A stretch of 34,199 nt of DNA from CAZVCJ01 sp964625745 (GCA_964625745.1 CAZVCJ010000026.1:1-34199); one strand, 5' to 3'; shown: positions 1 to 8,389, counted from the stretch's first letter. Made by a program: numbers and translations. Notes: a model not told the origin generated them from the sequence alone.

Positions 1-289
1 TCTCCAGCATGAGCCTGGGTCTGACCTCCACCGTAGCATAGGTACTGATGCCTGACAGGGCCTGGGTGATAAAGGGCGAGGCATCACGGGGCGGGTTGGC
101 CAGCAGCGTGGGGTCAGTGGCCCGCAGTTGCAAGTCCGAGATCATGCTGAAGTAGCGGTTATGCTTCCCTTCCACGATCACGAAATCGCCGATGCGCAAA
201 TCCTCCGTCGAACACCCCGCATCCAGCCGCACCGTCAATCCCGCGTTAAACGCGCCGTCGGTCACTACACCTAGTCGTTTGCGTTTCAT
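1..289 (-). CDS. HerA/DUF87-type ATPase, N-terminal HAS-barrel part (partial)
   Basis: Ninety-six codons are visible from an ATG at 287-289; the rest lies beyond base 1. The opening residues (MKRKRLGVVTDGAFNAG, then IGDFVIVEG and a YFSMI segment) resemble the N-terminal HAS-barrel of bacterial HerA-like DUF87 ATPases. Those proteins form hexameric DNA translocases that partner NurA-type nucleases. The Walker motifs would lie outside the window, so the ATPase call is an inference from this N-terminus plus the nurA gene in the same run of genes. The gene begins 2 bases after the stop of the small protein upstream, which indicates one transcript. The GAGTG/AGGAG-like bases before the ATG lie in the end of that gene. 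Confidence 0.65.
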   Translation of the reverse strand, partial: MKRKRLGVVTDGAFNAGLTVRLDAGCSTEDLRIGDFVIVEGKHNRYFSMISDLQLRATDPTLLANPPRDASPFITQALSGISTYATVEVRPRLMLE

Positions 290-291
290 CT

Positions 292-606
292 TCACTCCTC
301 TTCCAGCGTCTCCCGCAGCCGCTTCTCGTCGGTCACAGAGGCTTCCCACTCCCAGTAATCGCGCTCCACCTCATAGGAGTACTTGTTCGGAATCTGGCCC
401 TCGCTCCACGCCTGCTTGAAGACCTCAAATTCCATCTGGTAGCGTTCCTCAAACCGCTTACGCTGTTCCCCAACTTCTCTAAGTTTGAGACGCACCAGAT
501 CCTTTGTAGCCAGATGGAGGGCGACATCGAACCTAGTCTCCCCCGTCAGGTCCACCAGGATCTTGTGAATTGGCTTAGAAATCGTGGTTTCAATCATTTC
601 ACTCAT
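292..606 (-). CDS. small charged protein, possible antitoxin-like/accessory protein
   Basis: This is a 104-residue acidic, helix-rich protein with no Cys and no signal or membrane segment. The start is supported by TAGGAGG about 8 bases before the ATG. The middle (residues about 35-85) has a run of Arg/Lys/Glu and ends in a WEWEA segment. Proteins of this look, with an E-R-Y-x-M-x-F-E-x-F core and a D-Y-W-E-W-E ending, recur beside toxin genes in archaea, cyanobacteria and Chloroflexota. I recall the type from general knowledge but cannot name a verified family. No toxin is visible beside it. It sits 2 bases upstream of the HerA-like gene, so it may instead be an accessory subunit or a cargo remnant of the island. 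Confidence 0.65.
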   Translation of the reverse strand: MSEMIETTISKPIHKILVDLTGETRFDVALHLATKDLVRLKLREVGEQRKRFEERYQMEFEVFKQAWSEGQIPNKYSYEVERDYWEWEASVTDEKRLRETLEEE

Positions 607-978
607 TTCACTTGCCTCCTAACTAATGCATTCTCGACCTTTTGCGACCATACTCTCTGCCTTCTACAATCGCCGTGGCGCCTGACTGGCCTTGATCTCC
701 AGCGCCTAGTCTGTCTCGTAGGCGGTCTCTAGCCGCAATGCGGGTCAGCAGTGAGCCGGGCGTCCAGTCAGCGGCCGAAGTTGGAACCACTGAAGACACT
801 GAAGGACACTGAGCTCACTGAGGACCCTTCAGTGCTCTCAATCTACTCAGTGGCCTCAGTGATTCCAATCTCCCCCTTGATGCCGCCGCCGTCAACGGCA
901 ATGGCGACGTGTTGGCGAAATGGTTTCATGGTGACCTATCTCCTTTCGTCCCTAGAAATCATGGGAGGGCATATTCAG
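607..978. other. 372-bp gap holding gene remnants
   Basis: No intact gene is present. Bases 743-929 hold a chimeric pseudogene (separate entry). Bases 607-742 carry only the ribosome binding site of the downstream small protein and otherwise unrecognised sequence. Bases 930-978 hold the ribosome binding site of the dead reading frame. Confidence 0.6.
743..929 (-). pseudogene. chimeric remnant: patatin-like start fused to decayed methylase/repeat segment
   Basis: A good ribosome binding site (AAAGGAGATAGG) precedes an ATG at 927-929. About 19 codons follow, containing VAIAVDGGGIKG, the oxyanion/glycine-rich opening of patatin-like phospholipases. The frame then runs into a 124-base block (743-866) that aligns without gaps, at roughly 80% identity, to 2579-2702 inside the methyltransferase gene. 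In the same frame the block still encodes GITEATE and LDARLTADP, as the methylase does, but with stop codons where the methylase has Trp. So this is a dead join of a patatin gene start and a methylase 3' fragment, probably through a shared palindromic repeat. Confidence 0.6.
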
Positions 979-2157
979 CTATCCCACGTCTGAAGAGTGC
1001 GAGATACGTACACGCATGGCGCCCTCGATCACCAATCGAAGCCACTCCTTAGAGTCGCCGTGCGAATCTCGCTGGGCTCGCTGGAGGACTGTGGCCATTT
1101 GTTGAATAACGACAGCATCTTCGAAAACAAACTCTCGGGCATCTCGCCTCCCCGACGTCGGCCCTTCTACGACCTCCCGGGTGCGAAGCAGTCGAATAAG
1201 AGAAGCGTACTCACGGTGAACTCCCAAAATGAGGTATTTTAAACCCATCTCCGTGGAAGCCGGCGGCTCGGCTCCCAAATCCAGGCGGCGAACCACAAAG
1301 TGACTGGCACGTGAAAGAACCTCGTCTTTCCAAGCTTGTTCAAATGCCATCTGACGGTCGCCGCTCATTCTATTCGCGCGCATCATGACCCTGTTGAGAG
1401 ATGCGAATACCTCGTTCATCTCATTGAAGTCGTCGAAGTATAGATCCTCGAATGGCGAGACTGTCTCACGTGGTTCCGCGTACGAAGTCACGCCACCAAA
1501 CGCCTTGAGGAGTGCCTCCCAACGGGACACCGCCCAAGAGGGTTTGCCTCCTAAACCGAAAACGACATGCCCCAGGATATCGCTTGTTGGACGCACCGGT
1601 ACCAGTGGTGCCAAGTATTCGACGAATTTCCCCGTGTCAGCCTGGGGAATTGCACCCCTGTATCTCTTAATCACTTCATCACGGATTGCGGCCTGGACAG
1701 AACAGCACAAATCGTCAGATCCCGAATACATAGCATACTTGGTGCAGATTGAGCGGACAAGCTCATCCAGTTCAGGAGGACGTTCCGCGTCGCAAATAAA
1801 TGCCAGAACCGGCTTGTTGGCATCCAGAGCCGTTTGGTACTCGCGTCGGACGGCGTCAGAGTCCGTGTCACCTATCAAGAGGATGAAAATGTCACACCCT
1901 TGGACTTTGGATAAATATGACTCTACGACATCCTCTGTAGAAGCCGGCGTGGCCTCGAATCGCCACGGGCGAGTGATAGAAATGGACCGCACAGCTTGGT
2001 CAACTGCCTGGCGTTCTTTCTCCATGCCACGAATTACCGAGCTAACGAATACAAGGAGCGGTGGTTCTGTCGATGCGGTCGATGCTTGTGCAATCGGCAC
2101 CTTTGATCGCGCAAGACGTGATCTTCGAGGGCGCTTAGGCTTTCGCTTTCTACTCAC
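979..2157 (-). CDS. DUF4062-domain protein (putative defence/NTPase-like)
   Basis: This 392-residue protein starts at GTG 2155-2157, preceded by GGAGG, 17 bases after the methylase stop. Residues 1-25 are a Lys/Arg-rich tail. Residues about 33-130 match the DUF4062 pattern: a hydrophobic strand ending in FVSS, an ERQAV helix, then a GCDIFILLIGD strand and a REYQTAL helix. The fold is related to TIR/nucleotide-processing Rossmann-like domains, and DUF4062 proteins are common in prokaryotic defence loci. The rest (about 135-392) is not recognised; it is alpha-helical with no membrane segment. The setting in the methylase-HerA-NurA operon suggests an effector or sensor, but no catalytic residue can be assigned here. 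Confidence 0.75.
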   Translation of the reverse strand: MSRKRKPKRPRRSRLARSKVPIAQASTASTEPPLLVFVSSVIRGMEKERQAVDQAVRSISITRPWRFEATPASTEDVVESYLSKVQGCDIFILLIGDTDSDAVRREYQTALDANKPVLAFICDAERPPELDELVRSICTKYAMYSGSDDLCCSVQAAIRDEVIKRYRGAIPQADTGKFVEYLAPLVPVRPTSDILGHVVFGLGGKPSWAVSRWEALLKAFGGVTSYAEPRETVSPFEDLYFDDFNEMNEVFASLNRVMMRANRMSGDRQMAFEQAWKDEVLSRASHFVVRRLDLGAEPPASTEMGLKYLILGVHREYASLIRLLRTREVVEGPTSGRRDAREFVFEDAVVIQQMATVLQRAQRDSHGDSKEWLRLVIEGAMRVRISHSSDVG

Positions 2158-2174
2158 GGCTCTTGTCCTCCAGG

Positions 2175-5100
2175 CTATCCCTCCACCACCGCCACCTCTT
2201 CCTCCGTTAGACCATACAACCGATACACGATCAAGTCAATCAGCCGGTCGGTGGCGGCGATGCGGGCCAGCAGCGGCTTCAGCTTTTCCGTCGAGGCTTC
2301 CCACTCCCCACATATGCGCTCCGACGCCGCCCGCCCCTGTACATCCACCCTGGTGACCTTGCGCCGATTGCGGTCCAGCACGCGCCGTATCTCCGTCCAG
2401 TCGTGCTCGTAGTAGGCCTTGAGGCTAGTCTTGAGCGTCCAGTCCTCGACAGGCAGCCCCGTGTAGTCGGCCAGCCAGCTCAGGAAGCCCCGCTCCTCAG
2501 CCTGCTTCTCCCTGTTCATCTCGATCATCTGCTCTGCCAGGTGAGCCAGCAAGTCGTGAACGACATCGGATTGTTCGGGGTCGGCGGTGAGCCGGGCGTC
2601 CAGCCAGTGGCCGACGTTGGAATCACCGAATGCACTGAAGGTCACTGAGTCCACTAAGCACCTTTCAGTGGCGTCAAGCCATTCAGTGGCTTCAGTGATT
2701 CCGGCCGCCCCCAGCCGCTCGCGCTCGTCGGCGGAGGTGGTGAACTCAATGTGGCGGAACGGCAAGCTGGCTATTTCAGATGTGCTCACATGATTGTTGG
2801 TGCTAGTCAATCTGAAACACCACTCCAGAAGTTTCGAATTTAGAAACGCCAGATATGCGTGAGATTGCTTTTTGTCCCCAGCCAGATAGTAGGATACGCT
2901 GTCAAAACAATAGGAAGGCTGAGGTAGAGGGCCAAAAATCAAACGGCGCCAATTATCGAGTGCTGCGTTTCTCTGGTAGCCAATTCTGGGTAGCTGCGTA
3001 TGTGCAACACGTTTGCCTCCGACTTCTGCTCGATATCTCTCTACGTCCAAATATTTGTCAGTGCCTTGTCTGGCGTTTTCGAGGAATTGATGGCGCTGAA
3101 CATTCCCCCCCCGGAGCACTTTTGGGCCAGTTTGTGGATTAAGACTCAGCAAATCGCGCATTGTGGTTTCATTGATCTCCCCTTGGAAAGTCTGTAATAC
3201 CTCGCCAGAGGGTTGCAAGTGGGAAGCAGAAGCCAGCTTTACGGCTAGATTCACTGCGGTCTGAGAGCTCAACAATGGTATCATCAAGGACTCAGGATCA
3301 AGCGCTTCAATCTGGGTCGGTGTGATTTGATACTCTCCGCATACTTCTTCTAGCTTTCGACCAGGATGAACTCTCACCCTGAAGGGTTCATTGTCGGGCT
3401 CTTCTCTCGTCGTTACAAGTATACAAGTCGGCAACTTTGCCTTGGGAAATACGCGTCTTTTGGAGTCATCCTTCTGTGGAAAAGCATCAATCAACAGCAT
3501 CCTCCGTTCTGCCAAGAGGAATTTGCGTAGGTTGAAGGCTTGCTGATCTGCCAACAGAGACATTGGAGTGATGAATCCAAATACGCGCCCAGGCCTGACA
3601 ATGTGGGCGACTTTGGCAGTGAACAATCGAAATAGATCGATTTTTCTTCCCAGTGCTGGAGCCAAGTCATCATCAGACTCGATATACTCAAACAGATATG
3701 ACAGATCCTCTTCGCGTTCTTTCTCAGCTAATACGTCGTAAGGCGGATTCCCCACCACTGCATCAAACCCTGCCTGTTCCTTCAGTGAGCGGCCGAAGCG
3801 GTCGAAGAATACCTCGGGGAACTCCAGTTCCCAGTGGAAGAAACGCTTCTCCCCGGCAATCCTCTGGGCGACTTCTATCATTTCCACCAGGGGGCGGGGA
3901 AGATGATCGGCCCGGCCATTCTGAATCGCATCCGCCAGAAACCGGTACACCGTTAACAGATCAACTGGCTTCCCTCGTTTCTGCTCTGAGTAGACTTCCC
4001 TGGCCTCAGCTACACCCTTGAGACCCTGTTGCTGTGCTCGGAAGCTCTCAATGGTCTGAACCACCTGGTTCTCAAGTTCAACGACCACTCCAAAGTAGCG
4101 GGCAGTCCACAAATCAGCCAGCAGACGATAGCGGCGGGTCAGTTCCTCCCGAAGCTGCCGGTAGATGCGCTCCTGCTCCTTCACTCCAGCCACGTCGTCG
4201 CTGGGTGTCCGCTCAATGAGCCACATGCTGTCCACAGCGGTCATCATACTCTGGCGGAAGGAGTCATCCTCAAACATCGAAAGCTGGCCAGCAGCTTCTT
4301 CGTCTTCGGCCTTGCGGCGCTTTTTCACCACTGGCGCCGCTCCCAAGTCGGCTACCCGTGCCCCAATGAGGCTGTTGCCACAGCGCAAGTGGTGGTCCAA
4401 GAACGAGAGTGGTTTGTCCTTGGACACCGTGGCCAGCCACAGCGACAGCTTGGCCAGTTCCACCGCCAACGGGTTCAGGTCCACCCCGTAGATGCAACTC
4501 TGCACCACTCGCCGCTTCCAGTAGTCCAGTTCCGCCTCATCTCCCATCCCGGCCGTGGCCCCCAGGCCTAACCCCACCAAGTAGCGAGCGATGTGCTCCG
4601 TGGCCTCCACCAGGAAGTGCCCGCTGCCCATGGCTGGGTCCAGCACGTCCAGGCTCAAAATGTCGTCCACCAAGTCCTCTTCAGCCACACCCTTGCGGTC
4701 AGCCCAGCGGGCAAAGGTCTCGTCCAAGAGTGGCTCCAACGTCTGCTCCACGATGTACTTGACGATGTAGTCAGGTGTGTAGTAGCTGCCGGTGGCCTTG
4801 CGCTCGCCCCGGTCGGTGACCAGGTAGACCCGACCAGTGAGGACGGCCACCTCCTGTCCCTCGCCTGCCGAGACGTACCGCTCTCGTCCCTTCTCCTTCA
4901 CCACCGCCAGGTCTTCTTCGGCGTACCGCAGTTGATACTCCAGCAGCCCCTCGTAGATCGAGCCCAGGTGCCGCACCTCCAGGTCGCGATAGTCCACGAA
5001 GACCCGCCCCTCCTCGGTATCAATGCGAGCCAGCAGGTCAATAGCTTGCCGCAGTCCGTGATCGCCCACGGCGTACTGTTCCAGGAAGGGATGCTTCTCC

Positions 5101-6224
5101 GGGGCAAAGAGGTCGCCGTTGTAGGCTGGCACGCCCAGATGCTCGTTGCCCTTGTTGATAGCTCCGAACAACTCCTCCAGGCGTGGCCAGTAAAGACGAG
5201 ATGTGGGCAGAATCGGCTTGCTCAGGGTGCGCTCAATCTCCTTCTTGATGGCATCAAGGCTGTAGCTCAAGCGGTAGGTCTCGTTGTCCTGCAAGGGCAG
5301 CAGCCCCCGGCTCTCGGCATAGAGGATAAACAGCAGCCGGTAGAGCAGAATCAACGAGTTGTCGTAGACGGCCTTGAGGGTATCGGAATCAGGGGCCAGA
5401 CCGCTGCCCGTGCAATCGAGGAAGCCCTGGGCCACGTGGCGCAGCGCGTCGTAGACCTGCTCCTTCAGGTTCTCGCTCACGCCCTGGGCGTAGTCGCGGC
5501 TCTCCTGCAAGACGATGTCCAGCCAGGTGCGCCCTTCGCCATTGGGAATAAAGGATGCCTGGCGGAAGAAGAGGTAGAAATGCTTGAAAGCTTCGACATC
5601 GCCATTGCCCAACAGAGCGGGTAGGTCCACCTCGTAGTAGTAGTTCAGCTTGTGGGCCGTGTCCCTGTGGTAGAGCCGCCAGGCCCGGCCGTTGGTCAGG
5701 ATGCCCCAGGCTCGCCCGGTGTGGAGCATGTAGAAGTAGATCTGCCAACTGGGATTCTTGTTGGTGAAGGGATCGCGAGGTTTGCGACCATCGCCTTTGA
5801 GAGTCTGGTCGAGGGAGCGATCCCAGTGCTTGGCGTCGCCCACAGCCAGGGCGGTGGCGGGGTAATCCTCCTGTCCCTGGAGAGGCTTGGCGGCCTTTCG
5901 GGCTTTGTCCGTTGGGAAGAAAACATAATCGGGCCTGCGTATGCCATCGGGTGTGGCAATGCTAGGCTGCACCTCGAAGACATGATTCAGAGCCTCAAGC
6001 ACGGGGCGGATCCAGTCCCGTTCAGTTTGAGCCTCGTTCTCTGTGGGAGTGAAGGCCGCATAGATAGCCTGGAGCCGCTTCATGGCGGCCCGAGCCTCGT
6101 TGGTCGCCCCCTGCCAATCGAGCCGCCGGGGCAGTAAGTGGTCGAGGTAGTAGTCAGAGAAGAGGTAGTGGTTATGATGCTTCTCCAGAAGCAGAGAGAG
6201 TTGTTGCGGAAAATCAGACACCAT
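2175..6224 (-). CDS. Eco57I-class adenine-N6 DNA methyltransferase with N-terminal nuclease-like domain
   Basis: A large protein of 1349 residues. The SAM-binding motif I (DPAMGSGHF) lies near residue 528 and the catalytic motif IV NPPY near residue 825, as in N6-adenine methyltransferases of the Eco57I/type IIG kind. The N-terminal part has PDYVFF near residue 98 followed about 30 residues later by GDAKHW. This fits a PD-(D/E)XK-type metal site (D...D-x-K), so restriction and methylation may be in one chain. The region about 880-1150 would be target recognition. It starts 6 bases after the HAS-barrel gene and is followed by the DUF4062 gene, so it belongs to the nurA-led operon. Its length matches stand-alone Eco57I-like proteins of defence islands. 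A palindromic repeat lies inside the frame at 2579-2702. Alternatives are a BREX/DISARM-type methylase; no drmA/B or pglZ is seen. Confidence 0.9.
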   Translation of the reverse strand: MVSDFPQQLSLLLEKHHNHYLFSDYYLDHLLPRRLDWQGATNEARAAMKRLQAIYAAFTPTENEAQTERDWIRPVLEALNHVFEVQPSIATPDGIRRPDYVFFPTDKARKAAKPLQGQEDYPATALAVGDAKHWDRSLDQTLKGDGRKPRDPFTNKNPSWQIYFYMLHTGRAWGILTNGRAWRLYHRDTAHKLNYYYEVDLPALLGNGDVEAFKHFYLFFRQASFIPNGEGRTWLDIVLQESRDYAQGVSENLKEQVYDALRHVAQGFLDCTGSGLAPDSDTLKAVYDNSLILLYRLLFILYAESRGLLPLQDNETYRLSYSLDAIKKEIERTLSKPILPTSRLYWPRLEELFGAINKGNEHLGVPAYNGDLFAPEKHPFLEQYAVGDHGLRQAIDLLARIDTEEGRVFVDYRDLEVRHLGSIYEGLLEYQLRYAEEDLAVVKEKGRERYVSAGEGQEVAVLTGRVYLVTDRGERKATGSYYTPDYIVKYIVEQTLEPLLDETFARWADRKGVAEEDLVDDILSLDVLDPAMGSGHFLVEATEHIARYLVGLGLGATAGMGDEAELDYWKRRVVQSCIYGVDLNPLAVELAKLSLWLATVSKDKPLSFLDHHLRCGNSLIGARVADLGAAPVVKKRRKAEDEEAAGQLSMFEDDSFRQSMMTAVDSMWLIERTPSDDVAGVKEQERIYRQLREELTRRYRLLADLWTARYFGVVVELENQVVQTIESFRAQQQGLKGVAEAREVYSEQKRGKPVDLLTVYRFLADAIQNGRADHLPRPLVEMIEVAQRIAGEKRFFHWELEFPEVFFDRFGRSLKEQAGFDAVVGNPPYDVLAEKEREEDLSYLFEYIESDDDLAPALGRKIDLFRLFTAKVAHIVRPGRVFGFITPMSLLADQQAFNLRKFLLAERRMLLIDAFPQKDDSKRRVFPKAKLPTCILVTTREEPDNEPFRVRVHPGRKLEEVCGEYQITPTQIEALDPESLMIPLLSSQTAVNLAVKLASASHLQPSGEVLQTFQGEINETTMRDLLSLNPQTGPKVLRGGNVQRHQFLENARQGTDKYLDVERYRAEVGGKRVAHTQLPRIGYQRNAALDNWRRLIFGPLPQPSYCFDSVSYYLAGDKKQSHAYLAFLNSKLLEWCFRLTSTNNHVSTSEIASLPFRHIEFTTSADERERLGAAGITEATEWLDATERCLVDSVTFSAFGDSNVGHWLDARLTADPEQSDVVHDLLAHLAEQMIEMNREKQAEERGFLSWLADYTGLPVEDWTLKTSLKAYYEHDWTEIRRVLDRNRRKVTRVDVQGRAASERICGEWEASTEKLKPLLARIAATDRLIDLIVYRLYGLTEEEVAVVEG
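2579..2702 (-). repeat. 124-base block shared with 743-866
   Basis: It aligns ungapped with 743-866 with about 22 differences. The inner part is rich in CACTGA/TCAGTG words in both orientations, a palindromic dispersed repeat inside the methylase frame. The flanking part (LDARLTADP) is ordinary methylase coding sequence, so the match is more than the repeat alone. Confidence 0.65.
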
Positions 6225-6230
6225 TCCTCC

Positions 6231-6854
6231 CTATCCAGCCTCAATCGCATACAACACCGTCATCAACCGCTCGTAGTCGTATTTGAGGAGGGCGGCGATT
6301 TCGCGCGCGGCCCGCTCCAGCCACTCTCTGTCCTGGCCCCGCTGGCGATATGCCTGGCGGACGTGAGCGGCGAGGAACTGCTCGGAGGGCACCTCGCCAG
6401 GGGCCGCAAGGAGCAGGCGCAGGTAGTAGAGGCGCTCGCTGAAGGCTCGCACTTCCTCCTCCGTGCATTGATGCACTGAGTAGTGAAGGGGCGGAGGTTG
6501 GGCGGGCAGGTGCTGGCGAATGCCCCCCGTTCCCCCCAAAGTTGGGGGGCCAGGGGGGAGACCGCCCTCCACACAGCCCACCAGGAGGACGCTGAACTCG
6601 GTGCGCAGGGTGTGCCTCAGCTCCGGATGCTCGTCGTAGATGGCCTGGTCGTAGACCGCCTCGGTGCTGCGCCGCACGGCGCGGCGGCCAGGGTCCAGGC
6701 CAGCCGTGGTGCCGTGGCTGACCACGCCGTAAACGCAGCCTCCCTCGCCCACCTCAACTTTCACCAGGCTGCCCAGGGCCGGTGGCTGGTTGAGCTCCAG
6801 GCTCTCGGCCACAAAGCCCGTAGTCCCCGTTTCGATAATCTCACCTATTCTCAT
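6231..6854 (-). CDS. HAS-barrel protein, probable HerA/NurA accessory
   Basis: About 207 residues from ATG 6852-6854. MRIGEIIETGTTGFVAE opens the HAS-barrel fold, the small beta-barrel also found at the start of HerA ATPases. It continues to about residue 100 (YGVV, then an R-x-E-F strand); the C-terminal third is helical (about residues 125-205). An in-frame ATG at 6903-6905 would add a 17-residue tail coded by 15-base tandem repeats (TKDYP/TKDYL/TKDDL). I prefer the inner start because it coincides with the domain start and has GAAGGA about 10 bases upstream. A GC-rich palindrome inside the gene adds a Pro/Gly-rich insert (LPPGPPTLGG). It is 6 bases from the methylase and about 115 bases downstream of nurA. 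The likely role is a docking or gating partner of the HerA-NurA machine (inference). Confidence 0.7.
   Translation of the reverse strand: MRIGEIIETGTTGFVAESLELNQPPALGSLVKVEVGEGGCVYGVVSHGTTAGLDPGRRAVRRSTEAVYDQAIYDEHPELRHTLRTEFSVLLVGCVEGGLPPGPPTLGGTGGIRQHLPAQPPPLHYSVHQCTEEEVRAFSERLYYLRLLLAAPGEVPSEQFLAAHVRQAYRQRGQDREWLERAAREIAALLKYDYERLMTVLYAIEAG
6523..6560. repeat. GC-rich palindromic repeat inside the HAS-barrel gene
   Basis: Runs of C (CCCCCCGTTCCCCCC) followed by runs of G form a near palindrome that is read through as Pro/Gly residues. The same family appears at 18686-18747 and 18972-19034. Confidence 0.55.
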
Positions 6855-6942
6855 GGTCAAATCGTCCTTCGTCAGATAGTCCTTGGTCGGATAGTCCTTG
6901 GTCATCAGTCATGAGTTCCCCCGAGTTCCCCCAAGTTCCCCC
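6855..6942 (-). repeat. two tandem repeat tracts upstream of the HAS-barrel start
   Basis: Bases 6855-6902 hold about three imperfect 15-base units (GACCAAGGACTATCC type on the minus strand). Bases 6913-6942 hold three 10-base units (GAGTTCCCCC on the plus strand, the third starting A). Copy-number change of the 15-base tract would keep frame. The 10-base tract lies in the leader. Confidence 0.7.
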
Positions 6943-6969
6943 GAACCAGCAGTTACCATCAGACCTTGA

Positions 6970-8196
6970 TCAGACTCCCCTTCTCCGCTTGCTGCGGTCT
7001 TTGGCCGAGCGGGCGTAGACGATACCTCGCTCCGCCAGGGCCCTCTCCACCAACTGCTCCACCAACTGCCTCTCCGCTGTGGTGATGACGGCCTGCTCGT
7101 GGGCCTCCTGCAGGGCTGGGGGAAAGGGCGGATAGTCCGGGCTGCGCTGACACTGGTCGTAGACCAGGGCGTGCACCAGGTCTAGCATCCTTTCGTCCCG
7201 CATGATCCACTGAGGAGCCTCAATGCGCACCACCTCGCCACCCACGTTCAGGTAGAAGAACTGAACGCGATGGCTTTCATATTCGTCCAGGATAGCCGAG
7301 GTGCTCTCGAAGACGTCGGAGCGACAGCCTTCTTCAAGAAACCCCTCGAACAACTGCCGATCCAGGGCCGTGCTGAGGAAATTGCAGAGCGCGCGCTGCT
7401 CCCCGGGAAGGGAACAGCGTTCGCAGTCTGAGGGATCGTCCTGGCAGAGCGAGACCCGCAGGACGTTAGCCACGTCATGGCTGCCGGTGAAACTGACGTA
7501 GCCAACCACAGGCACGCTGGCCGCTCGAAATCTATTCAGACACTCACGAAATTGATCCAGGAATTCATCCTTGACATCTTTCTCCTCGCTCTGCAACGGC
7601 CAGAGGATCAGGGAACCGTCGCTCAGCACCACCATCGGATCGGTCGCCAACTGAATGGCTCTCAACGCCGCCTGCAATTCAGCGATTTGCATCTTCACGC
7701 TCAGGCGCTCCCCCTCGATGGGGACATTCTTTTGCCCAGGCGACAGGTAGAGGTCGTCGTCCTCGAAATAGAGCCGCCCGTCCGAATCCAAATCGGCGTT
7801 GGGATGGCGGCCGTAAGTGAGGACAGCGTGGCCGGCGTTGATGACGTAATAGCGCAGCGAGCTGTGGCGGTCGGGCGGAATCGAGGAGCCGTCGGAGGCG
7901 ATGACGCTAAAGTCGGCGGGAGGCAGCGGGGGCGAGAAGGTCTGGCTGAGGCTCTGGACAGGGATGGCCACCAGCCAGGGGAACCGTTCGCGGCGGTCGC
8001 GCACTTTGGCCCGCAGCTCCTTGGCGTCCACAGAGCGCAGGAGTTTCCGAGCCCTCCCCAGTAAACTTCCGCGCTCCTCGGCTACAAATGATGCAGCCAT
8101 CCTATCCACTTGCTGGCTGATGGGTCCTAACTCTAAGGGCAATCCAATCCCCCTGTTGACTCGTTGCCTCGTTACCTCATTGCCTAATTGCCTCAT
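6970..8196 (-). CDS. nurA: NurA-type nuclease
   Basis: 408 residues from ATG 8194-8196. NurA is a 5'-3' nuclease that works with the HerA translocase in DNA-end processing; in bacteria HerA/NurA pairs also act in anti-phage systems. Visible family marks are ASDGSS (Asp102) after a hydrophobic strand, a second metal-site strand VVLSDGSL (Asp193), and a C-terminal P-x-F-P-x-x-L-x-x-A-H-x-x-A-V-I segment typical of NurA. The promoter at 8209-8237 would start RNA only about 6 bases before this ATG. The first 13 codons are also built of imperfect repeats, so a downstream start is quite possible (for example TTG after AGGGGG near residue 19, or Met33). It is the first gene of the defence-like operon and divergent from xpt. 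Confidence 0.83.
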   Translation of the reverse strand: MRQLGNEVTRQRVNRGIGLPLELGPISQQVDRMAASFVAEERGSLLGRARKLLRSVDAKELRAKVRDRRERFPWLVAIPVQSLSQTFSPPLPPADFSVIASDGSSIPPDRHSSLRYYVINAGHAVLTYGRHPNADLDSDGRLYFEDDDLYLSPGQKNVPIEGERLSVKMQIAELQAALRAIQLATDPMVVLSDGSLILWPLQSEEKDVKDEFLDQFRECLNRFRAASVPVVGYVSFTGSHDVANVLRVSLCQDDPSDCERCSLPGEQRALCNFLSTALDRQLFEGFLEEGCRSDVFESTSAILDEYESHRVQFFYLNVGGEVVRIEAPQWIMRDERMLDLVHALVYDQCQRSPDYPPFPPALQEAHEQAVITTAERQLVEQLVERALAERGIVYARSAKDRSKRRRGV

Positions 8197-8208
8197 TGTC
8201 CACAGTCA

Positions 8209-8237
8209 ATTATACCTCATAGTGCCCCTCTTGACAA
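8209..8237 (-). promoter_or_regulatory. sigma-70-type promoter for the nurA operon
   Basis: On the minus strand TTGTCA (8232-8237), a 17-base spacer and a perfect TATAAT (8209-8214). The predicted start near 8202 lies almost on the nurA ATG, giving a very short or leaderless message. Confidence 0.65.
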
Positions 8238-8336
8238 GAACAGACTTGCAACATCGGCCAGGTTGTAGTAAAATTAGGTGGTAGAACTGCCCCGAGACTA
8301 TAATAAAGGGAGTGCAGGTGCAAGCCTGCTTATGGG

Positions 8337-8357
8337 GCGGACTTGCGTCCGCACTCC
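8337..8357 (-). repeat. 21-base dispersed palindromic repeat, copy 1
   Basis: The reverse complement is identical, base for base, to 20664-20684. It contains the self-complementary core GCGGACTTGCGTCCGC and here lies in the leader of xpt, just before its ribosome binding site. Confidence 0.75.
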
Positions 8358-8389
8358 TCCCTCAAAGGGCAAAAGGAGGACGAAGGTCA

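Noticed and set aside
1385..2356. Long plus-strand frame opposite the DUF4062 and methylase genes.
   Set aside because: Its composition is that of an antisense shadow; the minus-strand frames have domain matches and ribosome binding sites.
8299..8336. TATAAT and hairpin-like leader before xpt as a purine riboswitch.
   Set aside because: None of the conserved purine-aptamer loop sequences are present; the hairpin is explained by the dispersed repeat.
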